This document shows, in pieces, positions 8,359-18,462 of a stretch of 64,000 nucleotides of DNA. How positions within the stretch are numbered: the first letter of the stretch is position 1; every line of letters begins with the position of its first letter. The stretch covers positions 125,128 through 189,127 of the forward strand of contig NZ_FBYA01000003.1 of assembly GCF_001517545.1 (NCBI RefSeq), read 5' to 3'. The notes below the pieces were generated by a model. It did no database searches and had not been told where the DNA came from. It worked only from the letters and a program-made list of their open reading frames with translations. Position numbers and translations under genes: made by a program. The DNA is from Limnohabitans sp. Rim47. Lineage in GTDB: Bacteria > Pseudomonadota > Gammaproteobacteria > Burkholderiales > Burkholderiaceae_C.

Positions 8359-9570
8359 ATGTTGTTGCCTGATTGGGCCTTTTTGGATTCAGTGATTCAG
8401 TGGATGGGCCACGGCTTGTTCGACTTTTCGTGGTGGCAGATGGTGTTGATCACCTTGGGGCTGACCCACATCACCATTGCCAGTGTCACGATTTTCCTGC
8501 ACCGTCACCAGGCGCACCGCGCTTTGGACTTGCATGCCATTCCTTCGCATTTCTTCCGTTTCTGGCTGTGGTTGACCACCGGCCAGGTCACCAAAGAGTG
8601 GGCGGCCATTCACCGCAAGCACCACGCCAAGTGTGAGCAAGCCGAAGACCCGCACAGCCCGCACGTGCACGGCATTAAAACCGTGCTGTTCACGGGTGCC
8701 GAGTTGTACCGCAAGGAATCCAAGAACCTGGAAACCATGAAGCGCTTTGGCCACGGCACGCCAGACGATTGGATCGAACGCAACTTGTACACCCGTTTTT
8801 CATGGCAGGGCGTGGCCTTGATGTTGATCATTGACGTGGCTTTGTTCGGTTTTCTGGGTTTGACCGTGTGGGCAGTCCAAATGGCCTGGATCCCGATCAC
8901 GGCGGCCGGCATCATCAACGGTGCGGCGCACTATTGGGGTTACCGCAACTTTGAGGCGCATGACGCCAGCACCAACATTTCGCCTTGGGGCATCCTGATC
9001 GGTGGCGAAGAGTTGCACAACAACCACCATACTTACCCCACATCAGCCAAGCTGTCGGTCAAGCCCTACGAGTTCGACATTGGCTGGTTGTACATCCGCA
9101 TCCTTGAAACTCTGGGCATGGCCACCGTCAAAAAGACGCCACCGCGTCTGGCTTATGGTGATATCCGCCCTGTGGCCGACGAGAAGACACTGGAAGCCCT
9201 GATTGCCAACCGTTACGAGGTCATGGCCAACTACGCTCGCAATCTGCACAGCGTGTTGCAACAAGAGGCCAGCAAACTCAAGGTGGATGCCAGCGTGATG
9301 CAAGCGGCCAATCGCTGGTTGCACCGAGACGCGGCCAAGGTGCCTGCTGATGCCCAAGCGCAGCTCAAACAAGCCCGTGCAGCCAGCCCAGTCCTCGACA
9401 AAATGGTGCAAATGCGTGAAGAACTCAGCCAGATTTGGCTCAACACCTCACATTCGCGTGAGCAACTGGCTGCCGATTTGCAAGCCTGGTGCCGCCGTGC
9501 CGAAGAAAGTGGCATTGCAGCTTTGCGTGATTTCTCAGTGAAGTTGCGAGCTGTTCGCCAAATGGCCTGA
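8359..9570 (+). CDS. Membrane fatty-acid (acyl-CoA/acyl-lipid) desaturase
   Basis: Di-iron integral membrane desaturase of 403 residues, probably making delta-9 monounsaturated acyl chains. All three histidine boxes are present: HRHQAH at 48-53, HRKHH at 85-89 and HNNHH at 220-224. Hydrophobic stretches at about 26-45, 152-185 and around 190 fit the four-helix topology. About 120 residues after the last box form a charged, helical cytosolic tail that is longer than in many bacterial desaturases. It is preceded by a 111-base AT-richer gap and followed by a strong terminator, so it is probably monocistronic. Likely roles are membrane fluidity and cold adaptation (family knowledge). Confidence 0.92.
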   Translation: MLLPDWAFLDSVIQWMGHGLFDFSWWQMVLITLGLTHITIASVTIFLHRHQAHRALDLHAIPSHFFRFWLWLTTGQVTKEWAAIHRKHHAKCEQAEDPHSPHVHGIKTVLFTGAELYRKESKNLETMKRFGHGTPDDWIERNLYTRFSWQGVALMLIIDVALFGFLGLTVWAVQMAWIPITAAGIINGAAHYWGYRNFEAHDASTNISPWGILIGGEELHNNHHTYPTSAKLSVKPYEFDIGWLYIRILETLGMATVKKTPPRLAYGDIRPVADEKTLEALIANRYEVMANYARNLHSVLQQEASKLKVDASVMQAANRWLHRDAAKVPADAQAQLKQARAASPVLDKMVQMREELSQIWLNTSHSREQLAADLQAWCRRAEESGIAALRDFSVKLRAVRQMA

Positions 9571-9591
9571 TGGCTCCCGGCGTTCAATGCA

Positions 9592-9613
9592 AAAGGGCCT
9601 TCGGGCCCTTTTT
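9592..9613 (+). terminator. Rho-independent terminator of the desaturase gene
   Basis: Stem aaagggcc / ggcccttt closed by the stable ttcg tetraloop and followed by more T residues, 22 bases after the desaturase stop. Confidence 0.85.
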
Positions 9614-9850
9614 CTATGGGGTTGATCAGGTTTAAACCCTGCCTTGGATGGTGGCGTGGGCATTTAATGCCATTCCAGCAAACTTGATGCCACCCCGGCT
9701 TGAAACAGGTCCATCTTTGGGCTTACTCAAAGTGCTGGCTCGGGCGCATGGTTCCCGGTTATTGGTCACAGGTCAGGTTTGGGATGGCCGTTGTGGGGAG
9801 GTCGCTCTCAACAGCCACCGACCGGTCAATTCGACTTTGAATCAGACAAC
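9614..9850. other. Intergenic stretch without a recognised gene
   Basis: About 240 bases between the desaturase terminator and the rpmG terminator. A plus-strand open frame crosses it but has no ribosome site and no family resemblance and runs into the rpmG terminator. I see no RNA gene or repeat in it. Confidence 0.5.
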
Positions 9851-9877
9851 AAAAAACCCGCCAGAGGCGGGTTTTTT
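9851..9877. terminator. Terminator downstream of rpmG
   Basis: aaaaaa-cccgcc-aga-ggcggg-tttttt: a 6-bp GC stem with A and T tracts on either side, so it can end transcription in both directions. It lies 21 bases beyond the rpmG stop codon on the minus strand. Confidence 0.85.
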
Positions 9878-9897
9878 GTGAGAAGGCACAAGCTGAA

Positions 9898-10068
9898 TTA
9901 CTTCAGCTTGATTTCCTTGTATTCAACGTGCTTGCGAGCTTTTGGGTCGAACTTCATGATCGACATTTTCTCGGGCATTGTTTTCTTGTTTTTGCTGGTC
10001 GTGTAGAAGTGACCAGTACCAGCTGTGGATTCCAGCTTGATTTTTTCGCGTCCGCCTTTGGTTGCCAT
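9898..10068 (-). CDS. rpmG: 50S ribosomal protein L33
   Basis: Short 56-residue large-subunit protein, starting [19 protein letters not shown] and ending with the lysine-rich EYKEIKLK. The central [20 protein letters not shown] matches the proteobacterial L33 without the zinc-ribbon cysteines (C- form, zinc-independent). ATG at 10068, 26 bases after rpmB on the same strand: the usual rpmB-rpmG operon. Confidence 0.97.
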   Translation of the reverse strand: MATKGGREKIKLESTAGTGHFYTTSKNKKTMPEKMSIMKFDPKARKHVEYKEIKLK

Positions 10069-10094
10069 GGTGTATGACTCCTAATGTTCTGGGT

Positions 10095-10328
10095 TTAGGC
10101 TTGACCGCGTTCGCGCAGGTCTGCGAGAACGGCATCAATGCCATTTTTGTCGATCAGGCGCAGAGCAGCGCTGGAAACGCGCAGACGCACCCAACGGTTT
10201 TCTGTTTCAACCCAGAAACGACGGTATTGCAGGTTCGGCAGGAACCGGCGCTTGGTTTTATTGTTGGCGTGGGAAACGTTGTTTCCCGTCATTGGGCCTT
10301 TGCCCGTTACGTCGCAAACGCGTGCCAT
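10095..10328 (-). CDS. rpmB: 50S ribosomal protein L28
   Basis: 77 residues, normal length. Starts [20 protein letters not shown], with the conserved [12 protein letters not shown] and a C-terminal helix. First gene of the rpmB-rpmG operon. A TATAAT box lies on the same strand about 165 bases upstream (10495-10500), leaving an unusually long leader that contains a perfect 8-bp hairpin. Confidence 0.98.
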   Translation of the reverse strand: MARVCDVTGKGPMTGNNVSHANNKTKRRFLPNLQYRRFWVETENRWVRLRVSSAALRLIDKNGIDAVLADLRERGQA

Positions 10329-10371
10329 GTGGACACTCCGATACTTTTAAAACAGCTGGTGCCGATGGGTC

Positions 10372-10389
10372 TCATGCAGAACTGCATGA
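10372..10389. promoter_or_regulatory. Short perfect palindrome in the rpmB leader
   Basis: tcatgcag-aa-ctgcatga: an 8-bp perfect stem with a 2-base centre, 44 bases upstream of the rpmB start codon and downstream of the putative promoter. It could be an operator or a leader hairpin through which L28 or L33 controls its own synthesis; this is only inferred from position. Confidence 0.35.
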
Positions 10390-10494
10390 AGCCTGGCGTT
10401 CCAGCCTCACCTCGCCAAGATGGGTGGCGGTATCCCAGATTGCTGTTTCCGTAATCCCGATCGAAGAGTCCGAGCAGAAGCAGCAAAGCCTTGG

Positions 10495-10500
10495 ATTATA
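10495..10500 (-). promoter_or_regulatory. Putative -10 box of the rpmB-rpmG promoter
   Basis: Reads TATAAT on the minus strand, a perfect sigma-70 -10 hexamer. No good TTGACA lies 16-18 bases upstream, so the match is one-sided. It would start the transcript near 10487, about 160 bases before rpmB. Confidence 0.5.
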
Positions 10501-10574
10501 GCCAGAAAGCTGGGGCTTGAGCTCTTGGGTTGGGGTTTGTGACAAATGGACGCTTGTTTTGCCCACGGTGCTGA

Positions 10575-10648
10575 GGCGTTGCGGGTGCCTGCCGGGGTTC
10601 AGAGGCGCTTCGCTTTGCCACATCACCCTAGCTGGCACCCGCAACGCC
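10575..10648. repeat. 15-bp perfect inverted repeat downstream of trxB
   Basis: ggcgttgcgggtgcc (10575-10589) and ggcacccgcaacgcc (10634-10648) are perfect complements separated by 44 bases. The pairing continues in ctgag (10571-10575) against ctcag (10653-10657), interrupted by a four-base insertion. It lies 68 bases past the trxB stop and just upstream of the rpmB promoter. It could be a transcript-end stem for trxB or a remnant of a miniature element. Confidence 0.7.
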
Positions 10649-10715
10649 TTTGCTCAGGTGCGCAGGCGGCACCCAAGCGCCTTTTCAGCCTGCTGTGCTG
10701 ACCAGGGTGCAGTCG

Positions 10716-11714
<999 letters not shown>

Positions 11715-11840
11715 TCAATGCAATGCATCGAATGGTCTTATTGTAAGAAACCACCAAAGTCAGCAGGCCGAGAGGGTTTCATGCAGGCGCGTGCGCGGTC
11801 TGAACGGGGGGCTTGATCGGGTAAGCTTGAGGCCTAATTT

Positions 11841-14240
11841 ATGACCTATTCACTGCACACATTGATCAACCCCACGGCCCGAGCCAAGGAGGTTGAGGAA
11901 CCTCAAACGTTTTGGGCGCGCTTTGCCCAAGAAATCGCTTTGTTGATGGGCGGCGCATTGCTTTTGCTGTGCATTTTGGCTTTGCTGAGTTACCAAGCCT
12001 CCGATCCGGCTTGGTCCACCTCTGGCAGCGGACAAACGGTACGCAACTGGATCGGTCGGGGAGGGGCCTTGTTGGCTGACTTGGCTTATTTTGGACTTGG
12101 CTATTCCGCTTGGTGGTGTCTGGCGGCAGCTGGGCGCGCTTGGTTGGTGGGTCTGGCTCGCTGGATGAGGGGTTCAGCGGGGGAGGATTCGGCCCCTGCG
12201 GCCCACGAGCGCCGCAGTCGTTGGACTTTCTGGATCGGCTTGCTGGTTTTGCTGTCGGCAAGCGCCAGCATCGAGTGGGCTCGTTTGTACCGCTTAGAGG
12301 CCAATTTACCCGGCCACAGTGGCGGCGCATTGGGTTATTTGGTGGGCACAGTCAGCGTGCGCTGGTTTGGCTTTACGGGTGCGGCATTGGTGGGGATCGC
12401 GCTGGTGGTCACCGGCGTTGCAATGGTGTTCCGCTTTTCTTGGGGCCAGCTGGCCGAGGTGGTGGGCGGGCGCATTGATGGCTTGATCCAGTCCCGCCAC
12501 GAAAAGCGAGAAATTCAGGAAGACTTGGCATTGGGCCAGCAGGCTTTGCGCGAACGTCAACAAGCCATGCCCATGCAAGCCATTGAGCCGCAGTGGGACA
12601 TGGACCCTTTGGCCCCGGCGCCTGGGGGGCAGCTGGATCTGGAGCCTTTGCCAATCCCTGTAGCGCAGCCCCCAGCGATGGTGATTGAGCCTGCCGTCAT
12701 GGATGTGCCGCGCAGCGACCGGGTGGTCAAAGAGCGTCAAAAACCACTGTTCACAGAATTGCCCGACAGCAAGCTGCCGCAAGTGGATTTGCTCGACAGT
12801 CTGTCGATCCGGCAAGAAACAGTGTCGCCCGAGACGCTGGAGATGACCAGCCGCCTGATTGAGAAAAAGCTCAAGGATTTTGGTGTCGAGGTGCGCGTGG
12901 TGGCTGCGGCCCCCGGCCCGGTGATCACGCGTTACGAGATCGAGCCTGCCACGGGCGTCAAAGGCTCTCAGGTGGTGAACCTGGCCAAAGACTTGGCGCG
13001 TTCGCTCAGCCTGGTGTCGATTCGAGTGATCGAAACCATTCCTGGTAAAAATTTCATGGCTTTGGAATTGCCCAATGCCAAGCGCCAGTCGATCAAGCTC
13101 AGTGAAATTTTGGGCTCTCAGGTATACAACGAAGCCAAATCGATGCTGACCATGGGCTTGGGCAAGGACATCATTGGCAATCCGGTGGTGGCCGATCTGG
13201 CCAAGATGCCCCACGTGTTGGTGGCGGGTACCACCGGCTCGGGCAAGTCGGTCGGAATCAACGCCATGATTTTGTCGCTGCTCTACAAGGCCGAAGCCCG
13301 CGATGTGCGCTTGCTGATGATCGACCCCAAGATGCTGGAAATGTCGGTTTACGAAGGTATTCCGCACCTGCTGGCCCCGGTGGTCACCGACATGCGCCAA
13401 GCCGCACACGGCCTCAACTGGTGTGTGGCCGAGATGGAAAAGCGCTACAAGCTGATGAGCAAGATGGGCGTGCGCAATTTGGCCGGTTACAACGTCAAGA
13501 TTGACGAAGCCACGGCCCGCGAAGAGTTCATCTATAACCCGTTCAGCCTGACCCCGGACGATCCCGAGCCGCTCAAGCGCTTGCCTCACATCGTGGTGGT
13601 GATCGATGAGTTGGCCGACTTGATGATGGTGGTGGGCAAGAAAATTGAAGAGCTCATTGCCCGTCTGGCCCAAAAGGCCCGCGCGGCCGGTATCCACTTG
13701 ATCTTGGCCACACAGCGCCCCAGCGTGGACGTGATCACCGGCCTGATCAAGGCCAATATTCCAACCCGCATCGCGTTTCAAGTGTCGAGCAAGATTGACA
13801 GCCGCACCATCCTCGACCAAATGGGGGCTGAAGCCTTGTTGGGCATGGGCGACATGCTTTACATGCCTTCGGGCACTGGTTTTCCGATCCGCGTACACGG
13901 TGCGTTTGTCAGTGATGAAGAAGTGCACCGCGTGGTGAACTACCTCAAGAGCCAGGGTGCGCCCGATTACATCGAAGGCGTGCTCGAAGGCGGCACGGTG
14001 GACGACGATGGCGGCATGCTGGGCGAGGGCGATAACGCAGAAAAAGACCCGATGTACGACCAAGCGGTCGAGGTGGTCCTGAAGAACCGCAAAGCCAGCA
14101 TCTCCTTGGTCCAGCGTCACCTCAAGATTGGCTACAACCGTGCAGCCCGCTTGGTGGAAGACATGGAAAAAGCCGGCTTGGTCAGCAGCATGAGCGGCAG
14201 CGGACAACGAGAGATTTTGGTGCCCGCCAGGGCCGAGTGA
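11841..14240 (+). CDS. ftsK: DNA translocase FtsK
   Basis: Septum-anchored, hexameric ATP-driven DNA pump that clears and aligns the chromosome terminus at division. The 799-residue protein has four predicted N-terminal membrane helices within residues 30-200 (for example [20 protein letters not shown]), a short proline-rich linker, then the motor: Walker [13 protein letters not shown] near 462-473 and Walker [13 protein letters not shown] near 583. The C-terminal winged-helix gamma domain (about 735-797, [20 protein letters not shown]) should read KOPS sequences. The linker is much shorter than in E. coli. First gene of ftsK-lolA-rarA; lolA starts 2 bases behind its stop. Confidence 0.97.
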   Translation: MTYSLHTLINPTARAKEVEEPQTFWARFAQEIALLMGGALLLLCILALLSYQASDPAWSTSGSGQTVRNWIGRGGALLADLAYFGLGYSAWWCLAAAGRAWLVGLARWMRGSAGEDSAPAAHERRSRWTFWIGLLVLLSASASIEWARLYRLEANLPGHSGGALGYLVGTVSVRWFGFTGAALVGIALVVTGVAMVFRFSWGQLAEVVGGRIDGLIQSRHEKREIQEDLALGQQALRERQQAMPMQAIEPQWDMDPLAPAPGGQLDLEPLPIPVAQPPAMVIEPAVMDVPRSDRVVKERQKPLFTELPDSKLPQVDLLDSLSIRQETVSPETLEMTSRLIEKKLKDFGVEVRVVAAAPGPVITRYEIEPATGVKGSQVVNLAKDLARSLSLVSIRVIETIPGKNFMALELPNAKRQSIKLSEILGSQVYNEAKSMLTMGLGKDIIGNPVVADLAKMPHVLVAGTTGSGKSVGINAMILSLLYKAEARDVRLLMIDPKMLEMSVYEGIPHLLAPVVTDMRQAAHGLNWCVAEMEKRYKLMSKMGVRNLAGYNVKIDEATAREEFIYNPFSLTPDDPEPLKRLPHIVVVIDELADLMMVVGKKIEELIARLAQKARAAGIHLILATQRPSVDVITGLIKANIPTRIAFQVSSKIDSRTILDQMGAEALLGMGDMLYMPSGTGFPIRVHGAFVSDEEVHRVVNYLKSQGAPDYIEGVLEGGTVDDDGGMLGEGDNAEKDPMYDQAVEVVLKNRKASISLVQRHLKIGYNRAARLVEDMEKAGLVSSMSGSGQREILVPARAE

Positions 14241-14242
14241 CC

Positions 14243-14932
14243 ATGATGCAAAACAAATTGGGGTCGCGCCGCACGGTGCTGGCATTCATGGGCAAGGGCT
14301 TGTTGGCCGTGTCGACAATGGCTTGGGGCGTTCATGCCCAAGCCGATGGCGTTGATCTGTTGGCCCAGTTCATGAAACAAGCCCGCAGCGGGCGTGCTCA
14401 GTTCACGCAGGTGGTCACTTCGCCCAGCAGGGCCGGGCAGGTGCCTCGCAGCAAAACATCCAGTGGCAGTTTTGAATTCCAGCGCCCAGGCAAGTTTCGC
14501 TTTGATTACCGCAAGCCTTTTGTGCAAACCTTGGTGGCCGATGGCCAAACACTTTGGCTGCACGATGTCGAGTTGAACCAGGTCACTGCGCGCAAGCAGT
14601 CGCAGGTGCTGGGCTCGACCCCGGCCGCCTTGTTGACGGCTGCATCGGACTTGCAAGCCTTGAAAGCCGATTTTCAATTCGCACCCGAGCCCGAACGGGA
14701 CGGGTTGCAATGGGTGCGTGCCACGCCTCAATCGCCAGACGGGCAAATTCGCGCTGTGATGATGGGTTTGCGTTCTGCTGCTGCAGGGCCTGAATTGGCC
14801 GTGCTGGATGTGCAGGACAACCTGGGTCAGCGTTCGGTGCTGACGTTCTCGGGTTTTGAGATCAACCCGATCTTGCCTGCCCATACATTTGCATTCAAAG
14901 TCCCTGCCGGTGTTGATGTGATCAAGCCTTGA
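14243..14932 (+). CDS. lolA: Outer-membrane lipoprotein carrier protein LolA
   Basis: Periplasmic chaperone that takes lipoproteins from LolCDE to LolB. About 229 residues with a signal peptide ending near WGVHAQA, then the LolA fold: SGSFEFQRPGKFRFDYRKP, LWLHDVELNQVTARK and a C-terminal FAFKVPAGVDVI. ATG 14243 is taken; ATG 14246 next to it is equally possible. The order ftsK-lolA-rarA is as in E. coli. The receptor gene lolB is also in this window, about 25 kb away. Confidence 0.93.
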   Translation: MMQNKLGSRRTVLAFMGKGLLAVSTMAWGVHAQADGVDLLAQFMKQARSGRAQFTQVVTSPSRAGQVPRSKTSSGSFEFQRPGKFRFDYRKPFVQTLVADGQTLWLHDVELNQVTARKQSQVLGSTPAALLTAASDLQALKADFQFAPEPERDGLQWVRATPQSPDGQIRAVMMGLRSAAAGPELAVLDVQDNLGQRSVLTFSGFEINPILPAHTFAFKVPAGVDVIKP

Positions 14933-14948
14933 TGTGTGAGCAGGTTGG

Positions 14949-16247
14949 ATGAAAGCTGTCAATTTGTCGCCCCATGCACCGTTGGCCGAGCGCCTGCGTC
15001 CAAAGCACCTGGGTGAGGTGATTGGCCAGCAGCATTTGCTGGGCGAGGGCATGGCCTTGCGTTTGGCGTTCGAGTCTGGCCAGCCGCACAGCTGTATTTT
15101 GTGGGGCCCGCCAGGCGTGGGTAAAACCACGATTGCCCGCTTGATGGCCGATGCCTTTGACGCACAATTCCTCAGCATCAGCGCTGTTTTAGGCGGCGTC
15201 AAAGACATCCGTGAAGCGGTTGAAAAAGCCGAGGCTGCCCGCACTGGCCTGCACCCGCAGCGCACCATCATGTTTGTGGACGAGGTGCACCGCTTCAACA
15301 AAAGCCAGCAAGACGCGTTTTTGCCGCACGTTGAAAGTGGCTTGTTTACTTTCATTGGCGCCACCACCGAAAACCCTTCTTTCGAGGTGAATTCGGCCTT
15401 GCTCTCGCGAGCTGCCGTGTACGTGCTTCAGCCCTTGTCTGAAGACGATCTGCAAAAAATCGTGGTTCGGGCGCAAGGCATCAACGCGATTCCCTCAATT
15501 GAGTCCGAGGCTTTGACCCGTTTGCTGGCCTATGCCGATGGCGATGCCAGGCGCTTGCTGAACACGCTTGAAACCTTGTCCATGGCGGCCAAGCAAGAGG
15601 CCATCGACCCAGTCACGGACACCTGGTTGATGCGGGTCTTGGGTGAACGCATGCGCCGCTACGACAAAGGCGGCGAGCAGTTCTACGACACCATCAGTGC
15701 CTTGCACAAGTCCGTGCGTGGCTCAGACCCCGATGCCGCACTGTATTGGTTCGTCCGCATGCTTGATGGGGGTGCAGACCCGCGCTACATGGCCAGGCGA
15801 TTGATCCGCATGGCCAGCGAGGACATTGGCTTGGCCGATCCGCGCGCGCTGCGCATGGCCTTGGATGCTGCCGATGTGTATGAACGCTTGGGCAGTCCCG
15901 AGGGTGAGTTGACGCTGGCGCAGTGCGTGATTTATTTGGCCATGGCCCCCAAATCAAATGCCGCTTACAAAGCCTTCAACGAGGCCAAGGCATTCGTCAA
16001 AAAAGACGGCACCCGCCCGGTGCCCATGCACTTGCGCAATGCCCCGACCCAGCTGATGAAAAACCTCGATTACGGCAAGGGCTATCGCTACGCGCACGAC
16101 GAAGAAGGCGGCTTTGCGGCGGGCGAGCGCTATTTGCCCGACGGCATGGCCGAACCTGGCTTTTACAGGCCTGTGCGCAGGGGGTTGGAGATCAAAATTG
16201 CGGACAAACTGGAAGAACTGCGAAAGAGAAATTCAGGCACAGGGTAA
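14949..16247 (+). CDS. rarA: Replication-associated recombination protein A (AAA+ ATPase)
   Basis: MgsA/RarA family clamp-loader-like ATPase acting at stalled forks; 432 residues, normal length. Walker A GPPGVGKT at 53-60, Walker B DEVH at 111-114, sensor-1 GATTENPSFEVN, and the C-terminal tetramerisation region with DPDAALYWFVRMLDGGADPRY. It starts 16 bases after lolA. Unlike E. coli, serS does not follow; it lies 12 kb further on. Confidence 0.95.
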   Translation: MKAVNLSPHAPLAERLRPKHLGEVIGQQHLLGEGMALRLAFESGQPHSCILWGPPGVGKTTIARLMADAFDAQFLSISAVLGGVKDIREAVEKAEAARTGLHPQRTIMFVDEVHRFNKSQQDAFLPHVESGLFTFIGATTENPSFEVNSALLSRAAVYVLQPLSEDDLQKIVVRAQGINAIPSIESEALTRLLAYADGDARRLLNTLETLSMAAKQEAIDPVTDTWLMRVLGERMRRYDKGGEQFYDTISALHKSVRGSDPDAALYWFVRMLDGGADPRYMARRLIRMASEDIGLADPRALRMALDAADVYERLGSPEGELTLAQCVIYLAMAPKSNAAYKAFNEAKAFVKKDGTRPVPMHLRNAPTQLMKNLDYGKGYRYAHDEEGGFAAGERYLPDGMAEPGFYRPVRRGLEIKIADKLEELRKRNSGTG

Positions 16248-16266
16248 TTCCCGAGCAAATTGAATA

Positions 16267-16294
16267 CTGACGCGATACTTTCTTTCACTACAAT
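16267..16294 (+). promoter_or_regulatory. Possible promoter ahead of the liv operon
   Basis: ctgacg (16267-16272), 16 bases, then tacaat (16289-16294): four and five matches to the sigma-70 hexamers. A transcript would start near 16301, inside the hairpin that follows, and have a leader of about 130 bases before livH. Confidence 0.4.
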
Positions 16295-16337
16295 CCCGCC
16301 ACCCCGCCCGATGTTGCGCAGATCTGGCGGGTTTTTT
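16295..16337 (+). terminator. Intrinsic terminator, possibly a leader attenuator, between rarA and livH
   Basis: cccgcca (16295-16301) pairs with tggcggg (16325-16331), followed by six T. A second cccgcc at 16303-16308 can pair with the same 3' arm, so a transcript starting just after the tacaat box could still form the T-tailed hairpin. It is either the rarA terminator or an attenuator in the liv leader. Confidence 0.65.
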
Positions 16338-16433
16338 GCTAGTGGTCAGGGCTTGCCCAAAAGGTGTGCCTGACTTGATAACAACAACCGAAGCGAAGAC
16401 CCACTAAGCGCGGGTCAAAACACGGAGAAATAT

Positions 16434-17363
16434 ATGGACGTCTTCTTCCAGCAGGTCATCAACGGCCTGGTCATGGGCAGCATGTACGCCTTGGTGGCCT
16501 TGGGCTACACCATGGTCTACGGCATCATCAACTTGATCAATTTTGCACACGGTGAAGTGCTGATGGTGGGGGCTTTGACGAGCTGGACAGCCATCGGCAT
16601 GATGCGCGACGCCATGCCGGGCGCTCCAGGATGGGTCATCCTGATTTTGGCCACGCTGATCGCTTGTGTGGTGGCCGTGGCCTTGAATTTTTCCATTGAA
16701 AAGATCGCTTACCGACCTTTGCGCAACAGCCCCAAGTTGGCCCCCCTGATCACCGCCATCGGCATGAGTATCTTGCTGCAGACGCTGGCCATGATCATCT
16801 GGAAACCCAATTACAAGGCGTACCCCACATTGCTGTCGAGCACCCCGATCAACATGGGCGGCGTTGTTATCACACCCACGCAAATCATGATTTTGGGTGT
16901 GACCGCCGTCTCATTGGCTGTGCTGATGTGGTTGGTCAACTACACCCGCCTGGGCCGCGCCATGCGCGCCACCGCCGAGAACCCCCGCGTGGCGGGCTTG
17001 ATGGGCGTGAAGCCTGACATGGTGATTTCGGCCACCTTTGTGATCGGTGCCATTTTGGCGGCCATTGCAGGCGTCATGTACGCCTCGAACTACGGCACTG
17101 CGCAACACGCCATGGGCTTTTTGCCCGGCCTGAAGGCCTTCACCGCAGCGGTGTTTGGCGGCATTGGCAACTTGTCGGGTGCGGTGATTGGCGGTATTTT
17201 GCTGGGGCTGATCGAGGCCATTGGCTCGGGTTACATCGGACACCTGACAGGCGGCGTTTTGGGTAGCCATTACACCGACATTTTTGCGTTCATTGTGTTG
17301 ATCATCGTTTTGACCCTGCGCCCTTCGGGCTTGATGGGTGAACGCGTGGCCGATCGCGCTTGA
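16434..17363 (+). CDS. livH: Branched-chain amino acid ABC transporter permease LivH
   Basis: Inner-membrane permease of 309 residues, a mostly hydrophobic protein with about eight membrane helices. Typical LivH features: start MDVFFQQVINGLVMGSMYAL, LGYTMVYGIINLINFAHGE, GRAMRATAENPRVAGLMGV (the loop that contacts the ATPase) and the C-terminal TLRPSGLMGE. GGAG lies upstream of the ATG. First gene of livH-livM-livG-livF; no livK binding-protein gene is present in the operon. Confidence 0.93.
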   Translation: MDVFFQQVINGLVMGSMYALVALGYTMVYGIINLINFAHGEVLMVGALTSWTAIGMMRDAMPGAPGWVILILATLIACVVAVALNFSIEKIAYRPLRNSPKLAPLITAIGMSILLQTLAMIIWKPNYKAYPTLLSSTPINMGGVVITPTQIMILGVTAVSLAVLMWLVNYTRLGRAMRATAENPRVAGLMGVKPDMVISATFVIGAILAAIAGVMYASNYGTAQHAMGFLPGLKAFTAAVFGGIGNLSGAVIGGILLGLIEAIGSGYIGHLTGGVLGSHYTDIFAFIVLIIVLTLRPSGLMGERVADRA

Positions 17364-17374
17364 TGGAGGTCGAC

Positions 17375-18451
17375 ATGAAAAACAACAAAACACTTCAATT
17401 TCTGCTGATCGGTGCGGCGCTCATTGCACTGCCGCTGGTTCTGCAAATTTTTGGCAACGCCTGGGTGCGCATTGCCGACATGGCTTTGCTCTACATCTTG
17501 TTGGCCATCGGCCTGAACATCGTGGTGGGCTATGCCGGTTTGCTCGACTTGGGTTATGTGGCCTTTTTTGCGGTGGGCGCCTACATGTACGGCTTGCTGT
17601 CGTCGCCTCACCTGACCAACACGTTCGCGTGGATCGCTGCCGCGTTTCCTGCGGGCATGCACATGCCGATTTGGCTCATCGTGCCCGTCGGGGCCGCGTT
17701 GGCGGGCCTGTTTGGCATGTTGCTGGGCGCGCCCACACTCAAACTGCGCGGTGACTATTTGGCCATCGTGACCTTGGGTTTTGGCGAGATCATCCGCGTG
17801 TTCATGAACAACCTGGACCATCCCGTCAACATCACCAACGGCCCCAAAGGTCTGGACCAGATCGATCCGATCTCGATCTTTGGCTTGAACCTGGGCAAGA
17901 AGCTGGTGATTGGCGATTTTGAAATCGCTTCGGTGTCGTTGTATTACTACCTGTTCTTGAGCTTGGTGCTGTTCACCATCTTGATCTCGCACCGCTTGGA
18001 AATCTCTCGCATTGGGCGCGCTTGGATGGCCATTCGTGAAGACGAAATCGCTGCCAAGGCCATGGGTTTGAACACACGTAACCTGAAGTTGCTGGCTTTT
18101 GGCATGGGCGCCACTTTTGGCGGCGTGTCGGGTGCCATGTTTGCCGGTTTCCAGGGCTTTATTTCGCCCGAGTCCTTCAGCCTGATGGAGTCGGTGATGA
18201 TTGTGGCGATGGTCGTCTTGGGCGGCTTGGGCTACTTGCCGGGGGTGATTTTGGGCGCGATTTTGTTGTCGGCATTGCCCGAAGTGCTGCGCTATGTGGC
18301 GGGCCCTTTGCAAGAAATCACAGGCGGTCGTTTGGACGCCTCGATCATGCGGCAGTTGTTGGTGGCGTTGGCCATGATCGTGATCATGTTGATGCGTCCT
18401 CGGGGGCTGTGGCCTTCGCCTGAGCATGGCAAATCGCTCAAGACGAAATGA
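17375..18451 (+). CDS. livM: Branched-chain amino acid ABC transporter permease LivM
   Basis: Second permease subunit, 358 residues. Features: NIVVGYAGLLDLGYVAFFAV near the first third, LGFGEIIRVFMNNLD, and the ATPase-contact loop SRIGRAWMAIREDEIAAKAM. ATG 17375 is chosen because ggagg (17365-17369) is 5 bases upstream; it starts 11 bases past livH. livG follows 11 bases downstream. Confidence 0.93.
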   Translation: MKNNKTLQFLLIGAALIALPLVLQIFGNAWVRIADMALLYILLAIGLNIVVGYAGLLDLGYVAFFAVGAYMYGLLSSPHLTNTFAWIAAAFPAGMHMPIWLIVPVGAALAGLFGMLLGAPTLKLRGDYLAIVTLGFGEIIRVFMNNLDHPVNITNGPKGLDQIDPISIFGLNLGKKLVIGDFEIASVSLYYYLFLSLVLFTILISHRLEISRIGRAWMAIREDEIAAKAMGLNTRNLKLLAFGMGATFGGVSGAMFAGFQGFISPESFSLMESVMIVAMVVLGGLGYLPGVILGAILLSALPEVLRYVAGPLQEITGGRLDASIMRQLLVALAMIVIMLMRPRGLWPSPEHGKSLKTK

Positions 18452-18462
18452 AGGAGCAGAAC

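Noticed and set aside
9648..9881. 77-codon frame between the desaturase and rpmG
   Set aside because: No ribosome site, no family resemblance, and it runs into the rpmG terminator.
12306..14285. 659-codon open frame antisense to ftsK
   Set aside because: It lies entirely opposite a well-supported ftsK, is His/Gln/Arg-rich as expected from the complementary codons of a GC-rich gene, and has no recognisable domain.
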